DNA of 64,000 bases from Phascolarctos cinereus. Taxonomy: Eukaryota; Chordata; Mammalia; Diprotodontia; Phascolarctidae. The position numbers and the translations under genes are program-made. The stretch covers positions 3,361,001 through 3,425,000 of the forward strand of contig NW_018344024.1 of NCBI RefSeq assembly GCF_002099425.1, in the 5' to 3' direction. Positions within the stretch are counted from its first letter, which is position 1. Every line of letters begins with the position of its first letter. The notes beneath the pieces were generated by a model. The model was given only the letters and a program-made list of their open reading frames with translations. It was not told the DNA's origin and did not search any database. Below, in pieces: positions 1 through 11,320 of this stretch.

Positions 1-285
1 CCAATCATATGTGGAAAACATAAGCTTACCCTTTGAACAAGGCAGAAAATTCATCAATGAAATATTGAAAATTTGGTACATTTAAAATGTAATATATTAA
101 ATTATACAATTAAATGACCTACATTAAATGAGAACATGTGTTAATTCATACTTTGTTATAACAGATTGAGTTTTGTTTTAGACAGAAAACTAATGCTGCT
201 TGAGAATTCAATACACTCTAGTAGCTAGCTGTGAATGCCTGGATCAGGTAAGAAGTCAAAGCCCTTAGTGACCTGGACTCTTCTT
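1..285. other. No recognised feature
   Basis: AT-rich sequence without a convincing open frame or recognisable repeat. It leads into the L2 fragment that follows. Confidence 0.5.
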
Positions 286-592
286 ATATCCTATTTTCTT
301 AAACTTTGATCCTCTCCAAAAATTCTACACAAGGCACTATCTCCTGACTCTGAGGTCTTTCACTGGCTGTTCCCTATGCCTGTTACATTCTTCATCTCTT
401 CCTCTTAGCTTCCTTGGCATACTTCAAGTCTCAATCAAAGACAAGAATCCCACCTTCTGCAAGAAGCCTTTTCCAATAATCCTTAATCTGAGCCCATTCT
501 TTCTGAAAGTACTAATACACATATAGGAAGCATTTCATAGTCCCTCTTATTGTCAATGCCTTCCCTCTGTTTATTATTTTCTATATGTGCTC

Positions 593-624
<32 letters not shown>

Positions 625-890
625 TGTAAAGGGAGAGAAAGAGACAGAGACAGAGACAGAGACAGAGAGACAGAGACAGAGACAGAGAGTCAGAGAGAGA
701 GAGAGACAGAAAGACAGTGGGAGGGAGACAGAGAGATTACTTGTACAGGTAGTTGTTGGCATGTTGTCTATCCCATTAGATTGTGAGCTCTCTGAGGGCA
801 TGGGCTGTTTTTTAACCTTTCTTTGTGTCCTTAGCACTTAGAATAGTGTTTAGCACATTAAAGGCCTTTAATAAATGTTTATTGACTGAC
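286..890 (+). mobile_element. L2 LINE 3' end, interrupted by a microsatellite
   Basis: The sequence follows the mammalian L2 3' region: a cytosine/thymine-rich stretch about improving 'caagtctcaatcaaagacaa'-like sequence, then 'attgtgagctctctgagggc', 'ccttagcactta' and the terminal TAATAAATGTTTATTGACTGAC. The same order recurs at 28.6-28.86 kb and 49.4-49.5 kb. A (TG)n/(GAGACA)n array splits the copy. L2 is an ancient CR1-clade LINE, long inactive in therians. This copy has no reading frame left. Confidence 0.8.
587..740. repeat. (TG)n then (GAGACA)n microsatellite
   Basis: About 38 nt of TG dinucleotides pass into about 110 nt of impure GAGACA/GAGA repeats, inside the L2 copy. The frames across it translate to low-complexity V/C, E/T/R or S/L strings on both strands and are not genes. 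Confidence 0.95.
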
Positions 891-892
891 TA

Positions 893-1042
893 TATAGTTG
901 TTCACAAATTATCTGCCCAATTGAACTGTGACCTATTTGAGAGCAGTTACTGTGTTTTTTTTTACTTTTCTTAGTATCCTCATCACTTAGCTCAGTAATT
1001 GATATGTAAAAAGTACTTAATAACTGCTTATCGACTGACTAA
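893..1042 (+). mobile_element. Second L2 3' end
   Basis: A diverged second L2 terminus directly follows the first in the same direction. It has 'gaactgtgacctatttgaga', 'tatcctcatcacttagctca' and a terminal TTAATAACTGCTTATCGACTGAC. It is the same module as at 770-890 with many substitutions. Confidence 0.65.
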
Positions 1043-1310
1043 CCAATTCATCAGCATCCATTTCAAGTGTATGATGCATTTGATTATTACAGTCTTATCA
1101 CTAATATGTCTTTATGTACATATTATGTGCATATGTATATTGCATATATATGCATTCACATATGTAACAACATATATGTAACAACAGTATAGGTGCACAT
1201 ATAATTTATACACATATATAAATAATGCACATATTCTAGAGCTCATTCTCCCAACCCATACTCACACTGGTAGGTGAGATTCTCAGAACTCAGCTACTCA
1301 GTCACCTGTT
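1043..1310. repeat. AT-rich CATA/TATG low-complexity stretch
   Basis: Irregular ATATGTACATAT-type sequence, ending in about 80 nt of ordinary sequence before the L1 begins. The 60-codon frame over it is compositional. Confidence 0.6.
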
Positions 1311-1677
1311 TAGACTTCTGGGAGCCAAGATGGCAGAGTAAGCAGTAAGTCACTCTCATTCTCCCTTATTGACCTTGAAAAACCCAGAGGATATTATCCC
1401 AGGGAAAATCCTGAAATAGTGACTGATCCAGTAGAAAGATGAGGTGCAATAGTCTTTTAGCTCCGAAGGCTTGGAGGATTAATGGGAAAGGTCTCTCTTG
1501 CTGTGGCTGTAGATGACCAGTACAGGAAAGGAGGCATCCCAGTAAGTTAGCGGCAGGCTCCACCTCAGAAAACCAGTAACCAGGCCCTAAGCCCCCAGCA
1601 CAAGTAGCCTGAGATAGAGCCTCCTGTGCCCCAGAAGTAGACATTAACTTTAAAAGAAAGAAAAAAGGCAAACAACA

Positions 1678-2692
1678 TGAGCAAAAAGAAACATGGGAAA
1701 AAATGACCATAGAGAATTATCTTCATGACAGGGAAGATCAAAACACAAATTCAAGAGAGGACAACATTTTCAATATACACACATCTGAAATGTCAGAGGT
1801 GAATATGAGCTGGTCTCAAGCCCAAAAAGCTTTCTTGGAAAAGCTGAAGAAATATTTTAAGAGTTAAATAAGGGAAGCAGAAGAAAAATTGAACAATTCC
1901 TTTAAAAATGCTGATGACAAAATGGAAAAAAAAATACACTGAAGAAAACAACTCCTAAAACTCACTGAAGAAAAGAACTCCCTAAAAAGTAAAATGGGCC
2001 AAATGGAATAGGAGGTACAAAAGTTGACTGAAGAAAACAATTCATTAAAATTTAGAATTGGGCAATTGGAAGGTAATGACTCTATGAGACATCAAGAATT
2101 GGTGAAAGAAAATCAAAAGAAGAAAAAAATAGAAGAAAATGTAAGATTCTTCATTGGAAAAACAACTGACTGATGTAGGAGGTATAATTTAAGAATTATT
2201 AGTTTACCTGAAAGCTATGATAAAAAAAAAAGATCCTGGAGAGCATCTTTCAAGAAATCATCAAGGAAAATTGCCCTTGAACCAGAGGATAAAATAGTCA
2301 TCAAAAGAATCCACTGATCACCTACTGAAAGAGATCCCAAATTGAAAACACCAAGGAATATTGTAGCCAAATTCCATAATTATCAGGTCAAAGAGAAAAT
2401 ACTACAAGCAGCCAGAAAGAAACAATTTAAATATCATGGAACCACAGTCAGGATTATGCAGGACCTTGCAACTTCTACATTAAAAGATTAGAGGGCTTAG
2501 GATATGATATTCTGTAAAGCAAAGGAGCTTGAATTACAACCAAGGATCAACTACCCAGAAAAATTGAACATAATCTTTCAGAGGAGGAGATGGATATTCA
2601 ATGTAACAGGTGACTTTGAACTTTCCTGATGAAAACACTGGAGCTCAACAGAAAATTGGATATCCAAATACAAGACTCAAGGAATACATAAA
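1678..2692 (+). pseudogene. L1 ORF1 remnant (RNA-binding chaperone protein)
   Basis: ORF1p is the trimeric RNA-binding protein of the L1 particle. The likely old start is the ATG at 1,678 (MSKKKHGKK-like). About 1.8-2.1 kb encodes repeated Glu/Lys-rich coiled-coil heptads, followed by the RRM-like motif region (near 2.18-2.3 kb) and the C-terminal domain with 'ILQAARKKQFKYHG'-like residues near 2.40-2.44 kb. Several in-frame stops and shifts break it, for example TAA at 1,864 and TGA near 2,171. The downstream end resembles the HAL1 ORF1 ends at 18.7 and 36.7 kb. Confidence 0.85.
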
Positions 2693-3292
2693 CAGGTAAA
2701 CAGGAAAGGGGGAAAAACATGCTATTCAATAAGGGTAAACTGTTTTTATCCCTACATGGAAAGGTGATATTTATAACTCTTGAGAACTGTATCTTTATAA
2801 TAACATGTAGAAGGGACATACATAGACAGAGAGGGTGGGTTTAAATGGACTTTGATGTGATGATAAAAAAGGTAATGAAGTGATAAAAAGGAATTGTAAT
2901 GGGAGAAGAGGAAAGGAGGTAGCAGAAAAGGGCAAAATACATGAAGAGGCACAAAGACAAATCACAATAGAGGGAAAGAAGGGGAGGAGATGAGTATTAT
3001 TTGAACTTTACTGTCATCAGATTTGGCTCAAGAAGGGAATAACATACTCAGGCATAGAAATTTAATTTGCCATATAGGCAGTAGGAGTGGAAAGGGGAAA
3101 GAAAAGTGAAGGGGGGATAGAAGGAAGGGAAGAAGTAGTAAGAAAAAGGGAAAGAAAAGGGAGGGGATGGATAGAAGGAAGTACAGATTGAGGGAGGTGG
3201 TGGTCAAAAGCAAAACTCTAATGAGGAAGGAAAGGGAGAAAAGAAGAAAGAAAAGCATAAATGAGGATGGGTAGGATGGAGAGAAAAACAAA

Positions 3293-3605
3293 AGGTAGTC
3301 ATCAAAACTGTGAATGTGAATGGAATTAACTCTCCCATAAAACAGAAGTGGATAACAGAATGGATTAAAAAACATAATCTTACAATGTGTTGTTTACAGG
3401 AAACATTTGAAACAGAGGGATACCCACAGGCTAAAGGGAAAAGGTTGCAGTAGATTATGCTTCAGCTGAAGTGAAAACAAAAAGTAGAAGTAACAATCCT
3501 AATCTCAAAGAAAAAGCAAAAATAGAACCAATTAAAAGAAATAAGGAAGAAAATTGCATCTTGTTGAAATATACCATAGATAGTGAATTAATATCATTAC
3601 TAAAC

Positions 3606-3659
<54 letters not shown>

Positions 3660-6600
3660 CAAGTGGTATAGCATCCAGATTCTTAGAGGAGAAATTGAGT
3701 TACAGGAAGAAATAGACAGCAAAACTATGCTGATGGGGGACTTCAACCTCCCCCTCTCTGAACTAGATAAATCTAACCACAAAACAAGCAAGAAAAACAT
3801 TAAGAAGATGAATAGAATTTTAGAAAAGTTAGATATGGAAGACCTCTGGAGAAAACTGAATGAAGATAGAAATGAATTTTCTCAGTGGTACATGGAACCT
3901 ACAAAAAACTAAAGCATAAAACCCTCACAATCCAATGCAGAAAGGCAGAAATATTAAATGCATCCTTTTCATATCATGATTCAAAAAAAAGTATATGGAA
4001 TAAAGGGCCATGTAAAGATAGACTAAACTTAAATGGAAACTAAATAATCTAATCCTGAAGAATGAGTGGGCTACCAACAAATCATAGAAATTATCAATAA
4101 CTAAATCCAAAGGAATGACAATAATGAGACAACATACCAAAACTTATGGGATGCAGCAAAAGTGGTTCTTAGGAGAAGTTTTATATCTCTAAATGTTTAC
4201 ATGAATGAAATAGAGAAAGAGGCAATCAATGTATTGGGCATACAACTAATACAGCTGAAAGAGAACAAATTAAAAATCCCCAATTAAATACCAAATTAGA
4301 AATTCAGAAAATCAAAGAAGAGATTAATAAAATTGAAATTAAAAAAAACTATTTCACTAACAAATAAAAATAAGACCTGGTTTTATGAAAAAAAAACAAT
4401 AAAATAAATGAACTTCGGTTACTTTGATTTTAAAAATGGAAGAAGAAAATCAAATTACCAGTATAAAAAAAGAAAAGGTTGAATTCACCACCTATGAAGA
4501 GGATATTAAACAATAATTCAAAATGATTTTGCCCAACTGTATGTCAATGAATTTGACAATCTTAGTGAAATTGATGCATATTTACAAAAATATGAATTGC
4601 CCAGATTGACTGAAGAGGAGGTAAAGTGCTTAAATCACCCCATTTCAGAAAAAGAAACTGACCAAGCCATCAATGAATTCCCAAGGAAAAATTCTCCAAG
4701 ACCAAATGGATTTACAACTGAATTCTACCAAACATAAAGAGAGCAATTAATTCCAATGTTATACAGACTATTTGGGAAAATAGGTGAAGAAGATTATGTT
4801 TACGATACAAATATGATGCTGATACCTAAACTGGGAAAGGTCAAAATAGAGAAGGAAAATTATACCAATTTCTCCAATGGACAAAGATGCAAAAAATTTA
4901 AATAAAATATTGACAAATAGATTGCAGCAACTAATCACAAAAACAATACACTATGGCAAGGTTAGATTTATACCAGGAATGCAGGGCTGGTAAAATATCA
5001 GGAAAACTATCAACATAATTGATCCTATCAACAACAAAACTAACAGAAACCCCATGATTATCTCAGTAGATGGAGAAAATGCTTTTGATAAAATACAACA
5101 CCCATTCCTATTAAAAAATACTGGAGAGTATAGGAATAAATGGAGTCCTCCTTAAAATGATAAATAGGACCTGCCTAAAACCATCAGCAAACATTGTATG
5201 TAATGGGGATAAGCTAAAATCATTTCCAATAAGATCTGGGGTAAAACAAGGATGTCCATTATCATCGCTGTTACTGAATGTGGTACTGCAAAGGTTAGCT
5301 TTAGAAATAAGAGAAGAAAAAAAAAGGAAGGAATTAGAATAAACAAATAAGAAATAAAGCTATCATTCTTTGCAGATGACACAAGGATATAGTTAGAAAA
5401 TCCTAGAAAATCAACTATAAAACTACTTGAAATAATAAGCAACTTTAACAAAGGTGCAGTATATAAAATAAATCCACATAAATCATTGCCATTTTTATAT
5501 ATTACTAGAAAAACCCAACAGCAAGAGGTAGAAAGAAAAATTCCATTAAAAATTATTGTAGGCATTATAAAATATTTAGGAGTCTACCTGCCAAAACAAA
5601 CCAAGGAACTATATGAACACAATTACAAAACACTTTTCACACAAATAAAGTAGTTTCTAAATAATAAGAAAAATATCGGTTGCTCATGGTTAGGCTGAGC
5701 TAATATAATAAACAATAATTTGTTTGTTCTGTGCCATACAAATCAAACTACCAAAAATTACATTATAGAGACAGAAAAAAAAATGATAACAAAATTCACT
5801 TGGAAAAACAAAAGGTCCAGCATATAAAGGGAACTAATGAAAAGAAATGCTAGGGAAGGTGGCCTAGTCATACCAGATCTTAAATTGTATTATAAAGCAG
5901 CAATCATCAAAACTACTTCGTACTGGCTAAGAAATAGAGTGGTGCAGTGGAATAGATTAGGTATGTAAGACACAGTAGTCAATGAATATCATAATCTACT
6001 GTTTGATAAACCAAAAGACTTCAGCTTCTGGGATAAGAATTTACTATTTGACAAGAATTGCTGGGAAAACTTGAAAATGTCATGAAAAAAACTTGGCATA
6101 GGCCTACAATTTACACTATATACCAAAATAAAGCAAAAATGGGTACAAAATTTATATGTAAAGGCTCATACTATAAGTAAACTAAGAGAGCAAGAAATAG
6201 TTTCCCTGCCAGATTTATGGAGAAGGGAAGAATTTATGATTAAACAGGAGACAGAGAACATTATAAAATGCAACATGGATAATTTTGATTATTTTAAATT
6301 TAAAGTTTTTGCACAAAGCCAATGCAACCAAGATTATGAGGGAAGCAGAAAACTGAAAATGAGTTTTTACAACCAGTGTCTTTGATAAATACCTCATTTC
6401 TAAAATATATAGAGAACTAAGTCAAATTTATAAAACTACAAGTCATTCTCTAATTGACAAATGGTCGAAATATATGAATAGACATTTCTCAGACAAAGAA
6501 ATTAAAGCTATCTATAATAGTATGAAAAAAATGCTCTCAATCACTATAGATTAGAGAAATGCAAATCAAAACAACTTTGAGGTAACACATCACACCTATC

Positions 6601-7000
6601 AGATTGGCTAACATGACAAAACAGGAAAATGATAAATGCTGGAGAAAATGTGGGAAAATTGGAACACTAATGCATTTTTTTTGGAGCTGTGAACTAATCC
6701 AACCATTTTAGAGAACAATTTAGAACTAAGCCCAAAAGGCTATAAAACTGTGCACACCCTTTAACCTAGCAATAGGACTTCTAGGACTGTATCTCAAGGA
6801 GATTATACAAATGGGAAAAGGACTCACATGTACTATAGTAGCTCTTTCAGTGGTGGCAAAGATTGGAAATTAAGAGGGTGCCCATCAATTGTGGAATGGC
6901 TAAACAAGTTGTAGTATATTAATGGAATGGGATATTATTGTGCTATAAGAAATAATGAGCAGGTGGACTTCAGAAAAACCTAGAAAGACTTGTGTGGTCT
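3293..7000 (+). pseudogene. L1 ORF2 remnant (endonuclease / reverse transcriptase)
   Basis: The endonuclease start is readable as VNVNGINSPIKQKW followed by CCLQET at 3.31-3.41 kb. The GDFN motif of the L1 endonuclease is at 3,736-3,747, and the reverse-transcriptase catalytic motif SFFADD is at 5,363-5,380. Sequence related to the L1 C-terminal domain continues to about 7.0 kb, including the equivalent of the human 'DPAIPLLGIYP' stretch near 6.76-6.79 kb. A (TA)n microsatellite at 3.6 kb and many stops and shifts interrupt it. Longest open pieces: 61 codons at 3,727-3,912 and 61 at 5,157-5,342. Confidence 0.9.
3607..3656. repeat. (TA)n microsatellite inside L1 ORF2
   Basis: About 25 TA dinucleotides lie within the endonuclease coding region. 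They give spurious IYIYIY frames on both strands. Confidence 0.97.
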
Positions 7001-8349
7001 GATGCTGAGTGAAGTGAGCAGAACCAGGAGAACATTGTATACAGTAACAGCCACATTGTGTAATGACTAACTTTGATAAACTTAGCTCTTGTGAGCAATG
7101 AATGGATCTAAGACATTTCCAAAAGACTCATTATGGAAAATGCTGTCCACATCGAGAGAAAGAACTATGGTGTCTGAATGCAAATCAAAGCATACTATTT
7201 GCTCTTTTTTTCCTTCTGTTTTGTTTTGTTTCTATTTTCTCATGGCTCTTCCCATTGGTTCTATTCTTCTTTACAAAATGACTAATGTTAAAATGTGTTT
7301 AATAGGAATGTATATGTAGAGCCTATATCAGATTCCACATTGTCTTGGGGAGGGAGGATGGGATGCCTGGGGAGAAAATTAAAAACTCAAAAGTTTATGG
7401 AAGTGAATGTTGAAAACTAAATATAAAATAAATTATTTTTTTAAAAGAAAGTACTCCATTTCATTGAATGTTATTTGTCCCCTGAAAAATTATACTAAGT
7501 TTTATAAGGTAGATGACTCTTGGTCATAAGCCTAGCTCTCTTGCCTTCCAGAATATTTCAAGCCTGCTGAGCCTTTAATGTAGAAACTGGTAAATTTTGT
7601 GTAATATTAACTGTAGCTTAGTGATATTTGAATTGTTTCTTTATGCCTATTTGCAATATTTTCTCCTAGACCTGGGAGTTACTGAATTTGTCTATGATAT
7701 TCCTGACAGTTTACATTTTGGGGTCTCTTTCAAGAGGTGATTGATACATTCCTTCAATTTCTATTTCACCCTCTCTTCTAGGATATCAGGACAGTTTTCC
7801 TTGACAATTTCTTGAAATCTGATGTCCCAGTAGTCCAATATTTTCTAATTTATCTCTCTTGTATCTATTTTCTAGGTGAGTTGTTTTTTTCAATGAGATA
7901 TTTTGCATTTTTTTCTATTTTTTCATGATTTTCAGTTTTTTTATTATCTCTTGATGTGTCATAGAGCTTCCATTTGACCAGTTCTAATTTTCAAGGAATT
8001 ATTTTCTTCACTAAGCTTTTGTATCTCTTTTTCCATTTGGCCAATTCTACTTTTTGAGGAATTCTCTTCAGTGGATTTTTGTGCCTCTTTTATCATTTGT
8101 CTTATTCTGGTTTTAATGTATTATTTTTATTGATAAATAATTGATACTAGAACATTTCTAAAAAGTTTCATATCTCCTGGTACATTTTATAATCATATTT
8201 AGCCTTTCTCCATTAGGGGGAAGGTAATTAAGACCTTGTGTGAGAGAGTTGTTGATAGAGGAATTCTGCACATCTGAGGCATGTGGATGACTGGGGAATA
8301 TAGAATGGGGATAGTTGTCATGTTGAATTTTTTAGTACATCTTTAAACA

Positions 8350-9040
8350 TTTTTAAAATTAATTAATTTATTTAGCTTTAGTTTTTAACATGCTCTTCAT
8401 AAGATTTTATAGTTGTAAAGAAGAATTAAAATGAATGGGAGAAAACATGAAAAAGAAGAAACAGAAAAAGAGAAAAAGAAAGCAAATAGTATGTTTTGAT
8501 ACACATTTAAATTCCTTAATTCTTTTTCTGGATCTGGATAGCATTTTCCATCCTATGTCTTTTGAAGTTGTCTTAGATCCTTGTTTTGCAGAGAAGACTT
8601 AAGTCCACCAAAGTCAATCATAATACAATTATCTATCTATTTATTTATTTATTTATTTTTGTTTGTTTGTTTGTTTGTTTATTTATTTATTTAATATTTT
8701 TAGGCAATCGGGGTTAAGTTATTTGCCCAGGATCACACAGCTACTAAATGTCAAGTGTTTGGTCTGAGGTCGGATTTGAAGTCAGGTCCTCCTGACTTCA
8801 GGGCCAGTGCTTTATCCACTTTGCCACCTAGATGCCCTTCATCATACAATTTTGCTATTAATGTGTACAATGTTCTCCTGGTTCTGCTCACTTCACTCAG
8901 CATCAGTTCATGTAAGTCTTTTCAAGTTTTTTTGAAGTCTGCCTGCTCATCATTTCTTATAGAACAATAGTATTCCTTTCTATTCATATACCACAATTTA
9001 TTCAACCACTCTTCGGTTGTTGGGCATTAATGGGTTAATT
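8350..9040 (-). mobile_element. 5'-truncated L1 3' end inserted in the minus-strand element
   Basis: On the minus strand this is the L1 C-terminal/3' UTR segment: 'gaacaatagtattcctttct', 'ctggttctgctcacttcact' and 'catttctaaaaagtttcata'-like sequence, corresponding to 6.9-7.43 kb of the family A L1. It is a typical short 5'-truncated insertion. It splits an ORF1 remnant, so it is younger than that host element. Confidence 0.8.
8636..8838 (-). mobile_element. tRNA-type marsupial SINE
   Basis: The SINE lies on the minus strand, with its A-tail seen as (TTTA)n/(TTTG)n at 8,636-8,699. The body has 'ttatttgcccaggatcacac', the reverse of the TCACTTAACCCC block, and ends GCCACCTAGATGCCC. Short similar flanks, ATCATAATACAATT (8,617-8,630) and ATCATACAATT (8,841-8,851), look like a decayed target-site duplication. 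It is inserted in the L1 3' end and is the youngest layer of this nest. Confidence 0.85.
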
Positions 9041-10049
9041 TCTTCACTATTTTTGGGTCTCCTTTACCAATCTGTTGACTTTTTTTCAAGATTTTCTTGC
9101 ATCATTTTCATTTCTTTTCTCAATTATTCCTCTACCTCTATTATTTGATTTTTAAAATCCTTTTTGAGCTCTTCCAGGAATCTTTTTTGAGTTCATATTT
9201 TTCTTTGAGTGTTTGGATGTAGCAGTTTTGACTTTGCTGTTTTTCCGAGTTTATGTTTTGACCTTCCCTATCACTACAGTAACTTTCTGTGGTTAAGTTC
9301 TTTTGTTGTTGTTGTTGTTTGCTCATTTTCCAGGTTATTTATTGACATTTAATTTCATATTAAAGTTGGATTCCACTCCTAGGGTGGAGGGAGCACTGTC
9401 CCAAAACAGATTTTGTGTGCACCTGTTTTTAGAGCTAGTTTTGGGGTTGTAAGTTTTAATTTTTTCCATGATGGTATGATCTAAGAATCAATGTGTTTAC
9501 TATTTGCCTATCCTGAGCTCTTATCTGTTAGTGATCATAAGCATTTTTTCTGCCCTACAATTATGACCAGGATCCACACTCCTCTGCAACCACATTGTCT
9601 ACTGAGCTGGTGCTCCTTCTTGACCTGTGACTGTGACCCAGATCCTCATATGATCAAATCTGTAGTTCTGTACCCAGTGCTAGCAAAGAGAATTCCGTGT
9701 TATCCTTCTGGCCAATTATCTGACACCCTTATTATTTTTGATATGACAGTTCCAGAAGATTATGCTAGAAGGCCAGTTGCCCCCAAAGAATGTTGCTGCC
9801 TTGCCAAGTCTTTCTCAGACATTGTCTGTTCTCCCCTTTCACTCCAGTATGACAGACCATTCCTTCTGAATCTCTTAGTTTTCTTGGGCTGTAAAATTGT
9901 TTCACCCCATTCTTTTGTGGGTTCTACCACTCTAGAATTCATTTTGAGATATCATTTTATGGTTTTTTGGAGGAAAATTTCAGAGTTCAGACTAGTCCTT
10001 GCCCTTTTTTTGCCATGTTGGATCCACTATGAAGCATGATATATTTTAA

Positions 10050-10222
10050 AGGCAACCAAATTAAAGTTTTAGATATAGGTTCATATCTCACTTTGGCCAC
10101 TAACTATATATCTAATATTATATGAATCATTTTACTCTATCCCTCATTTTCCTCATCTAGAAAGTGGAAGAGTTGTAATAAGTTACTTCTAAAACTCTAG
10201 ATACAAATCTATGATCCAATAA
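10050..10222 (+). mobile_element. THER1/MIR-type SINE
   Basis: A MIR-like core ('ctttggccactaactatata', 'tcattttcctcatctagaaa') ends in the marsupial-style tail 'aactctagatacaaatctatgatcc'-type sequence. Highly diverged, no tail or duplication visible. Confidence 0.65.
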
Positions 10223-10259
10223 TACTATTATCCACAAAAAAGAGTGTTCTAGAAGAGAT

Positions 10260-11320
10260 CATTATCAATCAATGTTATTTTATTTTTATGAAAACACTTA
10301 TTCAAATGTTTTATATACTCATTAAGGATATCTTTGAGGCAAACACAAAGGAAAATGGTAGTATTTTTTTCTAATTTTTTTTGCAGCAATTTTTTCCTCA
10401 TGGGCTTATGATTGACTCAAAAAAGATTCACATAAAAATATATGAAAAGTAAATGAAAAATACCTATTTTCCAGATGATAATACGTAGTTCCAATGCTAG
10501 CCAATTAGAGAGTAAATAAAAACACCCATCTGGGAAAGAAACTAGAAAAAGACAGTAAGTTGGACCCAGAGACAAAAGAGAAGAAAGGAGTCCTATGTGC
10601 TTTTATCTCAAGTTGGTCCTAATAGAGAAATCCATTTTCTTAACCTAAATGTTTATTTTTCCCCTAGTGATTCTAAGTGGTAGACTGCCTAAGGCAACAC
10701 TAGGTTAGAATATAAACTTTCCTGTAAAATCTTATGAAGCAAAGCCAGGTAAGATCAGGATTATGCCTTAAAGGTGACAGAAGCATTGGAGGGTAAATCC
10801 AGTTTAAAGAAAACTTGGCCAGATAAACAACTAAGTAACCTCATCCCCAGGGTACTAAAGGATGAAAACAGGAAAAGAAACAATGAAGAAAGGGAAAATT
10901 GAAAAGATTTGCAAAAATCATTTCCATAAGCCATTTTTTTTTCATTAAGGATAGTGATGTTACCACTCTCAGAACACTACATCACAATTTCTGAGGCTTT
11001 TAGAGAAGTAGAAATAGCACTATGGAAAACAAAGATGGGAGAAAAAACAGTCTGATAGGTTCAAATATATAGAGAGGGCATTTGTGGCAGAGGTGATATA
11101 ATTGTGAAGGGAGAAAAGGCAAAACTATACAAGGTTTCTGAAAGGAGGGAAGATACCAAAGTTGAGTGGAAAAAAATCTTGGATCTTATTAAAACAAAAA
11201 CAAAGTATCTAAGAGAAGATCAATAACTACAGACATAACACTCATATTCTATCTATAGATAAATATTAATGAATGCCACTTTGGTATTTTGATGATAATA
11301 TAAGTAGGCACAAACAACTT
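10260..11320. other. No recognised feature
   Basis: Unassigned AT-rich sequence. No open frame above 60 codons and no repeat that I can name. Confidence 0.5.

Larger units (their letters stand above)
1311..7440 (+). mobile_element. Nearly full-length decayed L1 LINE (family A)
   Basis: This is a complete L1 layout of about 6.1 kb: 5' UTR starting GGGAGCCAAGATGGCAGAG, ORF1, a purine-rich spacer (about 2.7-3.28 kb), ORF2 with endonuclease and reverse transcriptase, and a 3' UTR ending in an A/T-rich tail (AAATATAAAATAAATT). The 3' UTR matches the other L1 3' ends here (37.9-38.27 kb plus strand, 8.35-9.04 kb minus strand). Both ORFs carry many stops and frameshifts, so the copy is dead. No clear target-site duplication was found. 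It abuts the end of a minus-strand L1/HAL1 half at 7,446, so it may have inserted into or beside that element. Confidence 0.92.
7446..10035 (-). mobile_element. Minus-strand L1/HAL1 5' half, interrupted
   Basis: Read on the minus strand, a 5' UTR starts near 10,030 (the equivalent of CCAAGATGGCAGAGTGAAAGC) and runs to about 9.35 kb. ORF1 follows (9.35-9.04 kb, then 8.125-7.446 kb) with the coiled coil and the RRM region. The two ORF1 pieces are separated by an inserted L1 3' end (8.35-9.04 kb) plus about 220 nt of unassigned sequence. The element stops abruptly in the ORF1 C-terminal part at 7,446, next to the family A L1. Because ORF2 and the 3' end are absent, HAL1 and L1 cannot be told apart. 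The 182-codon plus-strand frame at 9,491-10,039 is antisense to this 5' UTR and is not a gene. Confidence 0.8.

Noticed and set aside
5152-5565. 137-codon minus-strand hydrophobic frame
   Set aside because: Antisense shadow of the reverse-transcriptase region of L1 ORF2.
9491-10039. 182-codon plus-strand open frame, the longest non-microsatellite frame of the left half
   Set aside because: Exactly antisense to the 5' UTR/ORF1 start of a minus-strand L1/HAL1 element; no domain.
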